Assembly: GCA_025266875.1 (NCBI GenBank)
Contig: JALLLT010000017.1
Coordinates: 558,001-622,000 of the forward strand
Reading direction: 5' to 3'
Origin: Fennellomyces sp. T-0311
Taxonomy: Eukaryota > Mucoromycota > Mucoromycetes > Mucorales > Lichtheimiaceae
DNA: 64,000 nucleotides
This document shows positions 44,466 through 56,283 of the stretch, one piece after another (the stretch's first letter is position 1; each line of letters opens with the position of its first letter). A model generated the notes under the pieces. That model made no database searches and was not told the DNA's origin. It was given only the letters and a program-made list of their open reading frames with translations. The position numbers and the translations under genes were made by a program.

Positions 44466-47439
44466 CTTTTTTCCGGGTGAGCAGCGGCGTTTGGGCGGTG
44501 CTACAATGTGCAGGCTTCCAATCACAATTCGTATTCGCTCTATCGGATTCTCTCTATTTATGGTGACACGGCGTCTCATTTGGATCTCAGGCTAACTGCG
44601 CTCACACTAATAAAATCACCATGCTGATAAGATTACTTGAAATTTCGTTTGGTTTGGCTTCATGAATGACATCTAATTCGCATACTGACGTATTAAATAT
44701 CTCACTCTGGCATTAAATTACTGTTCTGATGATTTATGTGAAATGGTGTATTCTAAGCCCAAGAATTTTCATATGCATGATGGCTACTAACCCCTTTTCG
44801 CACATCCATACAATATTGACTAGCTGCTCCTTTTTACAGTTTCATGATTTGTTCAATAGATATCAGTTAATTTTTAGCATCGAAGCATGTATATCGTGGG
44901 TCACCAAGTACAGTTGCCTTGTTATGGTATTTCCGGCGGTAAGGCTGTGTGGATTGGTGTAAAGTCATGCACATTTGAGGAGTTTGACTTCCGAAAGAGC
45001 TGCCCTTCACGGCATCCTTAATCCGTTGCCCATGTACTGGTGCTCTTTAGTAGCGACAACACCCAATCAAACCATATTTGGAGGCTTGGTTCTAGCCTCG
45101 TCACCTCAGAAGAAATACTTGTTAACCTATTGAGTCAAAGCCTAATTCGGCGAAATCTAAAGATATACCAATACTGTGATGGCCCCATTTTTGGTCTCTT
45201 GTTGATTCAGAAACCTCGGATGTGAACAAATTGGGGGCGCGGGTACTCTTACCGGATCATTGAATTCGGAAGATGGTTGTAAACTCTGGATCATGCGTGA
45301 TCGCACTGGCGCAGGTTGCAGAGATTTGTGGTGTCATTTCACCTTTCCTTTCGTTACTCCTTTCATTACTTTGTCACCATGCATACTTTTATTGCTAGCC
45401 ACTTTTGCTCTGCGCGCAGCATATAATGTCAGGGCATAATAGAAAGCTGTGAAAATCTATCAATAAGAACAACGATCTATTAGACTTTTCGAACATCATC
45501 ATTTCAAACCAATAAAAGGGGTTTAGTTTCATATAAATTGGCTTTTTTTTTCGCCACCTTATACGTACCAAGGATTGCAAACGAGCTCATTGATCTTTGG
45601 TAGTTATTTTCTGATGCAAAAGTTACTCTTCCTGGAACATAATACGATCATCAAAGTATTTATTGCATAAACTGATGATCTAATGATCTGCTTTGTGGAC
45701 TCGGTTTGGTCCAGATACCCCCAAAGTCCTATTACATGATACACAAAGTATAAATCCCAGCCTAAGATCTACACTGCATTCACTTTCTATTTGGGCGCAG
45801 ATAACAATCTGCTGTTGTTTGAAAGGATAAAAATAGGAAAAAACCGGCCAAGCCCGAAGCTAGATCTGAAGTTACAAGATGATGGCTTGAAACGGCAAAA
45901 ACAAAAGTCGTAACGTTGGGTTGATCACATTAATAGAGTGCTGCAGATGGATCTTACCAAAATTCAAAATCACTGCCAATGTTTGTTTGGTATAGCACAT
46001 GAAGAAACCTATTTGGTGGCCCTCGCATGCACATGGCACCTCGTGTGGACGAAAAGTTGTGTCGTGCTATTGGACACTACTACTTGATTTCTTTGAAGAG
46101 GAGTTATCTCTATGCCTGTGCCTTTATTTTTCTTTGCAATCGAAATTGTTGTCACTGCCTGGAATTCTTCCGATCGCTAGTTGAATTTATAAACCTTTTT
46201 TTAAACCCTCCATCAGGTTTCGACTGGCATTACAACTTGCACTAAAAAAGTAGGAGAAATACTCATAGATAATCGTGATTTGGTATCAGCGGATCTCTTA
46301 AAGCAAACACCGTAAACCCCCTAAATTGGGTGACACCAAAGAAGCAAAGTTTGAGATCCATCCAAAAAGGGTTTTTATAATCGCCGCTGCTTATTATCCG
46401 CGGCTTGGAATTTCCCTTTATCTTCATGATGGCATTGTCAAACATTCCGATGGACGATCGGTCCTTTTCTGCTTTAGCGCGGCGCGTAACAATCAGGGCC
46501 CGGGTTTGCTTCTGGTGCAACACATTCTTCCCACCCCCAAAAACCATCGAATATTCGCGACAAGTTTTTCTTAGTGATTGGTTTCCAAGACTGAACTCGA
46601 ATTCCCATTTGGAGCTTTTGTGATATCTTTTTTTTTGTCTCTTTGCACATGCTGCCACAACACTTTTTTTTCCTCAGGTTCGGTACAGTTAGACCTGTAA
46701 TTCGTTTCAGTAGCTAAGTTTATAAGTTCTAGGCTGCTATGAGTTTAGCACATAGAGAAGAAGCACTTTCTCCGATATCCATCGGGAAGACCGTTTCGAT
46801 AACCAATAACTTATGGAGGAAAAATGTAATCATGCGTGATGCAATCCTTATTCAAGAATTCGCACTTAACGCCGCGCCAGTTGTCAACCTTGGCCAGGAT
46901 GCCATAGAATTTGTAATAGGCTTTTTTAGTAGCACGAAAAAAATCCCAATGGTGCTGTGGGATAATTCTATAAGCCCCTTCCCCCAAGCAAACGCCCTCG
47001 GTCAGTTGATCGAGAGATCTTTACCAGTTTCTTGGTACCTTGAGGTGACACTTGCTGCTTTGCCTAAATACGATTGCTCAGCAAAGTCCAGTCTTGGGTG
47101 AGAATGATTCGCACTATTTTATCATTCCGCCGATTAACCAAAGGATATACTCGAGTGACCCATTGCCTAACTATAGCATTTTCATAAGGAAGGCTTTTCT
47201 TTTCGCATATGCATTCGCGCATCCTAATTTCCATACAACCAAACCCTATTAAGCAATCTACATTCTCTTTCTTTAGTCCGTGTTCCCGAGAGCTATATCG
47301 CTTCCAGCATACTGAGGCTATAATCATATCCTTGTCATGCAATTCATGCAATCCTCGATTTCCTTGGGTTCCTTAACTGGAATTGAATGGAGTCTCACGA
47401 GATAATCGATACGCAAAGTAGGATGAGATGTATATGCCT
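44466..47439. other. Long intergenic region
   Basis: Almost 3 kb without a gene I can support. Open frames at 46027-46245 (Cys-rich), 46263-46658 (minus) and 46739-47101 (120 codons, ATG start) show no known motif; the last is the best candidate for an unknown small protein but has no splice partners or homologues I recognise. The rest is AT-rich. U2 promoter elements upstream of the TATA box may lie in the first 100 bases. Confidence 0.35.
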
Positions 47440-48303
47440 TTATTTCTTTTCCTTCTTTGACTTCTTTTTCTTCTCCTTCTCGTCATCCTTTCGCTTCCGT
47501 TTCTTGTCTCCACCCTCTGCCTTTTTCGTCTCTTCCTTCACTTCCGCCGCTGCCCCGATCGTCGATTGTGTTGGGACACCCACTAGAACAACGCGTCAGC
47601 TCAATGCAAAGAATTCAATTCCTCACTGCATTACCTGTATCGAATCCATATGGCTTAAATCTCATTTGAAGGTTTTCTGGCTGCTCGCGCTTTGGTGGTG
47701 GTCGGCTTTGGATTTCCTTGGCAATCTCTGTAGAATCCGGAATGTCGACTTGTTCATCCAATACAAGATATTGTGAGAACCCCTTGGGTGCTAGTTTATA
47801 CATGAGCTTGCAGTTTTTGGTTTTGCTTTAAATAAGTTACCGTATGCAAGATGGGAATCCTCTGGTAATAAGCAAGTAAATCCGGCCATTTCTTGGCCGC
47901 TTATGTTGATATCTTGTTCGTCGTCGTGATCCTCGTCGCCTGCTTGGGGCGTTCGATATAATACATATTCACCTTTGTAGCTCAACTTGGCGAGCGGCTT
48001 TTTCGAATGCTTCTTGGAAGGCATTTTTATCTCTAAACCGTTCAGTTTCTCGAGCGGTACCTAGATAAAGCCATGAGTTGCGCGGTTCTATGATTTCTAG
48101 ATGTGTTTACATTCTCTGGTACGCGAATAAGCCAAAGCTCGTTGTCATTGTCATTGATCGTCTCGGCTTCGACAGGTGATCGCGAAGTCGATTTAAATTC
48201 TTTGAATCCGCTTGGGACGCTGTAGTTAAAAGATAATTAGCTTGGGAATCGATATTGGGGCGTGGCGTAGAAAGTACGTTGATGATCTAGTGGAATCTAC
48301 CAT
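47440..48303 (-). CDS. RPA34: RNA polymerase I subunit RPA34-like (PAF49/POLR1G family)
   Basis: Exons are 48303-48278, 48219-48111, 48060-47841, 47790-47635 and 47582-47440, giving 217 residues. The family motif is an N-terminal VPSGFKEF segment, LWLIRVPEN, and a beta-rich dimerisation region that pairs with Rpa49 (family knowledge), followed by a lysine-rich tail. Here the tail has about 20 Lys in the last 30 residues (KKRKRKDDEKEKKKSKKEKK), like the basic tail of PAF49. MRFKPYGFDTG near the start of the last third is also typical. Rpa34 forms with Rpa49 a TFIIF-like module of RNA polymerase I. The first exon is short (26 bases) and the acceptor of exon 4 was chosen by phase. Confidence 0.8.
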
Positions 48304-48821
48304 GGCTTGACGTCTAATGAAAAAAAGTATATCCTAAAGGTTGAGTTCGGGCAAGCCACTTTTTCCTAAAACGCTGACGGAGTTTTCGCGGCATATGGTG
48401 GTGATGGCAAGAAATGGTCATTGTTTCGATACGAGTGTAACTATGACAACAACTTTCCATTGGTGGCTATAGCCATGACAACAAGCAAGGTCTTTTCATA
48501 GTAGCAAGCCCAAAAAACGAGCGGAAGCAGCATTAGTAAGCGTACCGACGGCATCTCGGAACAACACTAATCGTGCCCAGCAAAGGACCAATAATAGTGA
48601 CAAATGCCCTCGAAGCGAATCAGGAACAAGTTGACGTCTTTATCTTGGGCCTGAATAAGGTGGTTTGCTGAAAAAGGATGGATACGATTTCTTGCTCCAA
48701 AAGCTACCAGAAGAGGTGACACAAGAATCGCCTTTTTAGGACAGACCACGTCAGCAGTCGTGTGCATACTCAAAAGCGGCCTTCGCGTGTTTCCTTTTTC
48801 CTCTTTTCCTCCACGAAAACA
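48304..48821. promoter_or_regulatory. Divergent promoter, RPA34 / DSK2
   Basis: About 520 bases between outward starts. The DSK2 leader (48770-48820) is CT-rich. No open frame with a proper start and motif is present; no TATA box stands out. Confidence 0.45.
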
Positions 48822-49948
48822 ATGTCCACCATTAATGTTAATGTAAAGTCATCCAGTGACAAGAAATTTGTTATTGCGATTGAAACGACGAAAACCGTGC
48901 TTGATTTGAAAAACGCCATTGCTGAGCAAACGGAAGTGCCTGCAGACCGACAGCGTTTAATCTACTCTGGACGAGTTTTGAAAGATCACGATACCCTTGC
49001 TGATTACAAAATTGCCGATGGCAATACAGTACACATGATCAAGAGCTCTGCTGGTAATGCAAGAGGTAAGCACAAAAAAAAGATTCTAGAAGAGACTTAT
49101 GTACTGATTTTGGATATGAAAATTCAGGTACCACGTCCACTGCTTCGGCTACACCTTCTTCGACACCTGCAACTACACAGCCTAGCGCTACTCCAACCAC
49201 TACCGGAGATCAACAACAACAGCCAGCAGCAGGCAACCCGTTTGCGGCGTTGGGCGGCGGCGCGGCCAACCCATTCGGTATCATGGGCACAGGATTCGGC
49301 GCAGGAGCCATGGGCAACAGCTTCGGCACGCCTGATAATAGTATGATGAACTCGATGCTTCAGGACCCAATGTTCGCTCAGTACATGTCGTCCGTCTTGC
49401 AGAACCCTGCCGTTCTGGACTCAATCATCTCGAGCAATCCTCATTTGTCTTCCATGGGTCCGGAAATCCGCAATATGATGCAATCACCGGAATTCAGACA
49501 AATGCTCGGTAATCCTCAAATGATTCAACAAATGGCCCAAATGGCCTCCGCTATGCAGAGTATGGGCATGGGTCCAGGTGCTGGTGCTGGCGGTTTCGGA
49601 TCTCCTCAACAGCAACAGCCTACAGACCAGCAACAGCAGCAGCAGCAACAACAACAACCATTTGCTAATCCATTTGCGGCTTTTGGCGGCGGTGCGGTAC
49701 CTCCAGTAGATCCTCAACTACAACAGCGAATGGCGGCCTTATTTGGAGGCATGGGCGGCATGGGCGGCATGGGTGCTGCTCCTACCGCACCTGTTGACAA
49801 CCGATCACCCGAAGAGCGATTCGAGGTTCAGCTTCGACAATTGAACGAGATGGGCTTTTATGACGCTAGCAAGAATGTCCGGGCGTTGCTGGCAACGGGA
49901 GGAAACGTAAATGCTGCCATTGAGATGCTATTCAGCGGGACACTGTAA
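48822..49948 (+). CDS. DSK2: Ubiquilin / Dsk2, proteasome shuttle factor
   Basis: Exons 48822-49065 and 49128-49948 give 354 residues. The N-terminal ubiquitin-like domain (about 1-77) has VLDLKNAIAEQTEVPADRQR and LIYSGRVLKD. The middle contains STI1-type repeats, with MLQDPMFAQYMSSVLQNPAV and a MMQSPEFRQMLGNPQMIQQM segment, and Gly/Met/Gln-rich linkers including a 10-residue Gln run. The C-terminal UBA domain (about 312-353) reads LRQLNEMGFYDASKNVRALL. Dsk2 carries ubiquitylated proteins to the proteasome through UBL binding to Rpn receptors and UBA binding to ubiquitin. The architecture is complete. Confidence 0.97.
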
Positions 49949-50648
49949 AGTGGACGATCTATTCTTTATATATATTACACATTTTCTTCTCTTTACTCTT
50001 AGTATACTACGGCTTTTTTCCTCCCCCCCCCCCAAACTCCCCATACGCCTTCCCTGCTCTCTCGGGAGACAACCCCAAAAAGCAACATACATACACGCAA
50101 ACAATTCCTCGTTTTCCACCAAACTTACATAGCATAATGTCGCATGTGTTATTGTGATGGAATATTAACTTGAACTTCACGGTACCTACAGATGGATGGT
50201 TGACACATCAATGTGGGATCATCCAATTATCTAGAAGCTGACATGGGTCCTTCTGTATGTCTGCAATCCTAGCACAAATGCAATTCAAGCGGCAATAATT
50301 GAAATCGTACACTGACCCATCATTTATATCATCTGTCCTGATTCGCTTGACCAGCCAGTGCATTTGGCGATTTTCGAACTCTTCGCAGTCATGTATCACA
50401 GACTGTATTTGGTCTTAGTGGTCTGTGCATATCGATGACACTATTGCTGTCATTGCTTCTGCTATCAAGCATCATGCTTGGCCGAGTTCTATACCTTGAC
50501 CAATTCAACGACTGTATCGGGACTACCAGAATCCCAAAGCCAACAATCACTGTGCATCACCTGCAACCAAGGTGCGACATTCCCGAAAAAGTTATATAAA
50601 TGACGTGGGCCAAAAATTCCCATTTTCCCTCTATTTTTGCATGTGATA
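49949..50648. other. Convergent 3' intergenic region
   Basis: It lies between the DSK2 stop and the stop of the C12orf4-like gene. A run of ten C at 50023-50034 and T-rich sequence are present. The open frames here have no motifs. Nothing else is seen. Confidence 0.4.
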
Positions 50649-53263
50649 TTAACTCGTTTGAAAGATGCTAACGAGCAGTATTCGGAATTGTTGAAACGCA
50701 TACTCTACATCCTGACCTATATCCGGCCGTTGCCCGTACACATGGCTCCGATCAGGTAATAGAAATTCGACATTGTGCAATCCTCCCCCAACCACCATTT
50801 CAGTGCGATCAGGGCCTTCGCTTTGCCCACGCTTGCCACTTCCAGAATGTTCGTACAAAAAGCCTCGTACACATTTCATTGTGACCTCGCCTCGCTTTTG
50901 TAACCATGCGAAATGCTGTGACTGGTCCAAGAAGGCGGACGAAAAGAACTGCTCTGGCTCTTTGAGGAATTTGTCGGGGAGTAGCAGCAGCGGAATCGAC
51001 AAGGATGATATGTCGTAGCGTGTCGTAAGCCGCATGATGCTCAACAGGCCTTTGATAAGGTTGCTTTGTTTGGTCAGCTCGTTGGTTGCTATGGCTATCA
51101 ACAAATCAGTTGGGGTTTCCATAATGATATACAATATTACCATCACTGTCGATCACCAGATGAAACACGACCTGGGTCAATGGGAGGTTCGAGTGACGAG
51201 TGACAAAAAAGGAGCCTTCCTGTAGACTACCCGGCCGAGCGGCAAAGTCTTGTTCGATGGTGGTCAGCTGGGTCTCGATATCCGGGAAATGGAATTCGGT
51301 AGAATGTTGACAACGATCAAACAGGGCTTTCGTTTTAAAGTTTGAGCATAATATTTGGATGTTATAAAACAACTATACTAACCTTTATTACTCCCTTTGC
51401 CGGTTCGATATTGGCGCCAGCCAAATGCAGTTCCCTGCTGATCACGACTCCTGTTGAGTTCAGAGAGTTCCACGAGCACTATGATGGCACTTAGATTATT
51501 CGTATAGAGTTTAGTAGATGTCTGCGCCTTGTAGGCCATCTCCCGAGTCGGATCATACGGCGTAGGGTTGAAGATATCGGCCCCTGCCTCGGCAACTAAT
51601 AGACGCAAGTTATGCGTGGACTTGATTTGTGCAGGACCCAGGCTGATCGTAAAGGATTCAACCGGTTGCTGTGCATTGGCCCCGTTAGCAAGCGTGCTAG
51701 ATGCAAAGTCACTGTTAAATATTTTTAGCAAAGAAGGTTCATATCTTTCTCTTCTCCTTGATATTGTAATTTACTTGACATCATGATCGATCCCAATGTT
51801 CTCCATGGCCCTGCCTAGCCAACTGCCCAATTTCCGTACGGAGCTGAGGTTAGTATTCTCCATCACCTGCTTCTGCTGCTGCAGGAACGAGATCGGACTC
51901 CATCCTTTATTCGCCGCAACGCTTTTGCTCAGTGGAGATCCTAGGCTTTTTTGGAACGACTGACGTCTACTCGACGGCGCTGATGCATCATTATTGACTG
52001 AATTGCTGCGCGAGTGAGCGGATGATGATCGGCGACGGATAGCCGTGTCAACTTTATCTGGGCTTTCGAGGAGTAGCTCGACAGCAGCCTCCACCGAATT
52101 CCTCATCATAAGCGCCATTTCCGCCTTATCTTTGGGGAATCCCATGGCCTGTACATCCTTCACCATACTTTGAAAGCCTGCCTAATAAAAAGGGGGAGAT
52201 GATGGCTCCTTAAAAGATCGAAATAATAGATGGACCCTTTTTTGCTCTTTCTCTTTACTTTGTCTTTGTCGGCTTGTTGTGCTTGAGATAGGGACCGCGA
52301 CATGGAAGTTTGATCGCTTGAGATGCCGCTGCCTAAGCTTGTTGCGGATGAACTTTGTCGCCGCCTTTTCACGTCGCTTTCTTTCATTCGTTCGGCGGCT
52401 ACTTTGACAATGTCTTTGCCATCCAGAGCTCTCTCAGCTTCAATCAAAGCGTCTTCGGGCTTGAGGTTCTTCTCATCAGATAGCGCGGCCAGGCGCTGCT
52501 GGTACTCGCGATATAACTCAATGACGAAGGCGCGGTACTCGCGACGCTGAGTCTGCTGCGTCTGAAGAATGTCGGAGGCGTGTGTCGCCTGGAACACCTC
52601 CATATCCTCCACATGTCGAGCAAACAAATGGGTCATGTTGGGTGACCCTGGTGAAGATTCAATTTCACGATATTGTCTAAGGGGATTTGCATTATGAAGG
52701 GGCTGCAGGGATCGATCCACAGGAAACAAAGAAATATATTTACCTCGCCTCGATATCGGCCAATTCCTTCTCGCATGCCAGGTAGCGGTCCTGGATCACC
52801 AGCGCATAATCTTGCTCGAGGCTCAGCAGGGTGTTATACATGGCCTCAATGGGGCAATGCACGAGCGTATGGTATGCACGTGGAAAGATATCCTGCGAAT
52901 CAAAAACATAAAATTACTTTTCGTTGTTCTCCCCTTGTGCTCCTTGATGTTTCTTATAACCTCTTCGGGTTTATTATGGTATTGTAGCGTGTGCGTCTGG
53001 TATTGCCTGACGAACCGGTCCCGTGCCGCATCCTTGTCGCTGCCCGCCGGCTCTTGCGCAGGGATGGCCGTCGCATTGGCTATGGCGGTCGCGAGCGTCG
53101 AATGTAGACATGGCGTCAAATAGGGCGGAATGTTGTGTTGGCGGACAAGATGCGCAACCAAGTCCTTAAGGTTCTGCCCCTTGTTGATGTCGACGCGTAA
53201 TGGGGAGTAATTTAATAGCTGAATGGACGCTGTGAATGGCTTGGTTGCCTGTAAGGGTTGCAT
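50649..53263 (-). CDS. C12orf4: C12orf4-like protein (FERRY complex subunit 3 family, DUF2362)
   Basis: Seven exons are 53263-52961, 52892-52744, 52676-52236, 52167-51775, 51711-51383, 51326-51141 and 51094-50649, giving 748 residues; all phases close. Human C12orf4 has about 550. Recognisable parts are an IFPRAYHTLVHCPIEAMYNT block, a long charged coiled coil with REYRAFVIELYREYQQRLAA, and a UBA-like helix bundle at VQAMGFPKDKAEMALMMRNS. The C-terminal alpha/beta segment includes FFVTRHSNLPLTQVVFHLVI and a GLLSIMRLTTRYDISSLSIP block, followed by KCVRGFLYEHSG. In animals C12orf4 belongs to the five-subunit FERRY complex, a Rab5 effector linking mRNAs to early endosomes. The assignment comes from segment order and composition as I recall the family, not from a database search. 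Ser-rich insertions at about 235-260 and 320-355 explain the extra length. Confidence 0.6.
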
Positions 53264-54110
53264 AACGGCTGAGGGGGGGGGAAATAAGTCGGCTTGCGAC
53301 GACTGGGAACAGCTCAGTCGGAGATTAGCAAGTCTGTGGCAAAAGGCAGCAGGAAGGGGACTTGAGGCATTAGTATAATGTGTATAAATATGTGGGTGTG
53401 AGTATGTGTGTATATGCGTGTGTGTGTGTGTGCGTGTGTCGAGCCTACGCGTGATTCTCCTTCAACTCCGTTGTCAGAAGAAGGCCTTATGTGTGGTCTG
53501 CATGTGTGTATGTGTATATCCATGGTGAAGGCAATTTCTGCACGCCAAGGGTCTTGCCGAATTGGGAATCGATGGGTCGCTGAAACAACAAATCCGCAGG
53601 TAATGCCGTTGGGTCGCAAAGTTGCATTGCTGGACCAATCAGCACGGGTTAGGTTGAGAATGATCAGCAAATTAAGTTTTCTTGACACAGGAGTTACCCG
53701 AGGCAAAGGCCTGGTTTGTTGTTGTCAAGTGTTACACACGCACACTCGGGTTGGTGCTTGGGGGGAGGGGGGTGGATCGGAGAGAGGGCGGGCATTTGGG
53801 GGGACCGACTTAGCGTGTGTTACGACAGGGTAATGAAAAAAAAAAATGGGCAAGGGGGAGTGGGGGACCGAAGCAGCGAAAGCGGAGACCAAGCGCCTTT
53901 GGGAAGGGTGGAACAATGGGCCTTTTTTTGATGGTACCCAAAAAAAGTTCCGACCGTATTTGGCAGCTAGCGAAACTTTTTTTTTTTACATAAATGCTGG
54001 AACCATTTTTTTTTATTTAGAGGCCCTTAATGTAACTACCTCTCTTTTTTCCATCCACATTTTTTCTTTCTTTTTTCTGATTTCTTTGCTTTCCATTCTT
54101 TTATCCAACA
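53264..54110. promoter_or_regulatory. Divergent upstream region, C12orf4-like / cyclin genes
   Basis: About 850 bases with a long (GT)-rich tract (53379-53440), G-rich runs at 53755-53810 (several blocks of four or more G), and T-rich leader sequence before the cyclin start (53975-54100). Open frames at 53314-53706 and 53408-53833 follow from the simple repeats. The G-rich blocks might form G-quadruplexes. Confidence 0.45.
53379..53440. repeat. (GT)n / (TGTA) simple repeat tract
   Basis: Interrupted GT-dinucleotide tract of about 60 bases in the shared upstream region of two divergent genes. Confidence 0.85.
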
Positions 54111-55170
54111 ATGTCGCCATGTCAGCATGGAATGGCCTTCCCGCCATCCTTAACGCTTCTTTCCTGCGCTAATTCCTCTGAGCTGGCCGACTTTTGCGCG
54201 CTCGTCGTGCCTTGCATATGGGCCGGTTCATTCAAACAGCCAATCCTCAACGCGAAACGATACGCAACCTTCAAGATGTTTTGTCAGAAAGTGCTGAAAG
54301 CAACACAGATATCGTGCGCATGCGTGCTACTAGCTCTATATTACATCCATCGGTTACGCTCCGCTTATCCGTCCATTCGTGCATCGATCGGCTCCGAAGT
54401 GCGCCTATTCACGACAGCGCTGATTCTGGCCAACAAGTTCTTGGACGACAACACATTCACAAACAAGGTAGGCAATACATACGCAGCCTCTCCCCAAATA
54501 GGATGCGCATCCTAATCAGTTATTTGTTTATTAGACTTGGTCAGATGTATCAAGCATTCCTGTACGCGAATTGAACATCATGGAAATGGAATTTCTATCA
54601 GCACTGAATTACAATATCTACATTCATCACCAGCAATTTTTCGCATGGGTGACTCAATGCCAACATTGGGTTCCATTGATGACCGAACAGCAACAACAGC
54701 AACAACAACAACAACGTCCGATCAAGATGCCGGCGCGCCTGTCCATCAAATCGCCACCACCGCTTCCCATGTCCGCTTCCATGCCTACTATCCTGCCGTC
54801 AACAACTTCGTCAACTCCATCGTTAAAACGATCAGCAGAGGCCATTGAAGCACCGGCCAAACGACGCTATTACCATGTGCCATACACACCACCCGATGAA
54901 ACAATCTCGCCCTCCTATCCGCAGACCCCTCTCTATACACCACCTGATCTGCGGCTATCACTTTGTACTTCTAACACACCCAATGCCACGCCGACTAGCG
55001 CATCAATATGTCGGCCTATTTTAAGCTGGTCCTCCTCCTCGTCCGCCCTCGCATCCTCTCGTCATACTCAGCATGCGTACTCTGCAGCGTCGTCTGTTGC
55101 TACTGCGGCGGCAGCGGTTGCTGTCACCACATCACTAGCATCCAGAGTGCAATGCTTGGAAATAGAATAA
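54111..55170 (+). CDS. Cyclin of the Pho80/Pcl type
   Basis: Exons 54111-54467 and 54535-55170 give 330 residues. The cyclin box (about 55-160) contains ISCACVLLALYYIHRLRSAY, then FTTALILANKFLDDNTFTN and WSDVSSIPVRELNIMEMEFL, the last being highly diagnostic for Pho80/Pcl cyclins and joined across the intron. NYNIYIHHQQFFAWV ends the box. The C-terminal half is disordered, with a Gln tract (about 190), Pro/Ser/Thr-rich stretches, a possible nuclear signal (AKRRYY) and Ala-rich end. Such cyclins pair with Pho85-type kinases to control phosphate response, polarity and cell cycle (family knowledge). The specific partner and process are not shown. The start at 54111 is the first ATG after a T-rich leader; MAF at 54126 region could also serve. 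Confidence 0.93.
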
Positions 55171-55180
55171 TAGAAACAGC

Positions 55181-55199
55181 ACACACACACACACACACT
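55181..55199. repeat. (AC)n microsatellite
   Basis: About nine AC units directly after the cyclin stop codon, in its 3' UTR. Confidence 0.9.
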
Positions 55200-56261
55200 C
55201 AAAACCTTTTCCGCATCTACATAGTACATCTCACATAGCACTACATATCTGTACATAATAAAAAGTTCCCCTACCATCGTTTGTACATAATCAAAATGAG
55301 GACCTGTCATACGAAATCACCTGCCCATTTTGGGACTTTCTGGCGCTGATCCAAATTCGGAATATGTGCGTGCCAGTAAGACAGAGTTGTGGTTTCTTTT
55401 GCGGAGCAACAAAATTGCCAAGATCGTCGCAATGTATCTTCTCTTTCCAACCCCCCTGATGATGCTGATGATGATGTATGCAGTGAAACCACACCCCATT
55501 TTCGATCGACAATACAATTTTGGGGGTTGGGGGGTTTGGTCGGTCGTGCTTTTGTAAGCTCACGTGCAGGGCATTAGATGCGTGCGCGCCCTCTCGCTCT
55601 ATTAACTTCCAGCCTTCTACTCTCATCTCACTTTCTAATTATCCACGTGCATACATTTTTTTTATTTTTTACTTTGCGCACAAACGTCATGTTCACTTGT
55701 ACCACCATGCGACGCCCAATTTTCCGTTTTTTTTTGTCTCACCCATCGCTGTCCCACTGCGCAACTTTTTTATTGGGGGGAATAGGAATTTTAGCGAGTT
55801 CGTTTGGAGAGAAGGGGGGGCCAGAGGCATGTAAATATGTATAATCTATGTATATTATCAACATGATTGTTTGGATCCATCCCCCGTTCGACGCCACAAG
55901 TAAAAATATTTGACGCAACCAAATATTGTTCATGTCTAGACCGTTAGGCAATCGGATGGTCTGTACTATGTGCAAATGTAATCTGTGGCGGGTCCACTTT
56001 CTTTACCCCCTTTCCACTGATAAGGGGATCGTATTGGATAATGGAAAAATTTTGTTGCGTATCGGTGTTCTCCGCAACACACACACAACTTTCCCGCCCC
56101 CAAACTCCCCTTCTTTTGGAAGAAGTTACCCTTGTTATTTTGAGTAACCAGCACATGATATATGGGGGCTGTTCGTTATTTGTTGTTTCACCATCTGGTG
56201 AAACTTATTCATTGCAAAACTGATCGTGCTACTTGAGAATTTATACATGTTATATCGTAAG

Positions 56262-56283
56262 ATATATATATATATATATATAT
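56262..56283. repeat. (AT)n microsatellite
   Basis: About eleven AT units in the gene-poor region. Confidence 0.9.

Noticed and set aside
46739..47101. Plus-strand ATG open frame of 120 codons
   Set aside because: No motif or splice context; kept only as a weak candidate in the gap description.
55291..55626. Minus-strand open frame of 111 codons downstream of the cyclin gene
   Set aside because: His-rich stretch comes from a simple repeat; no start context or family match.
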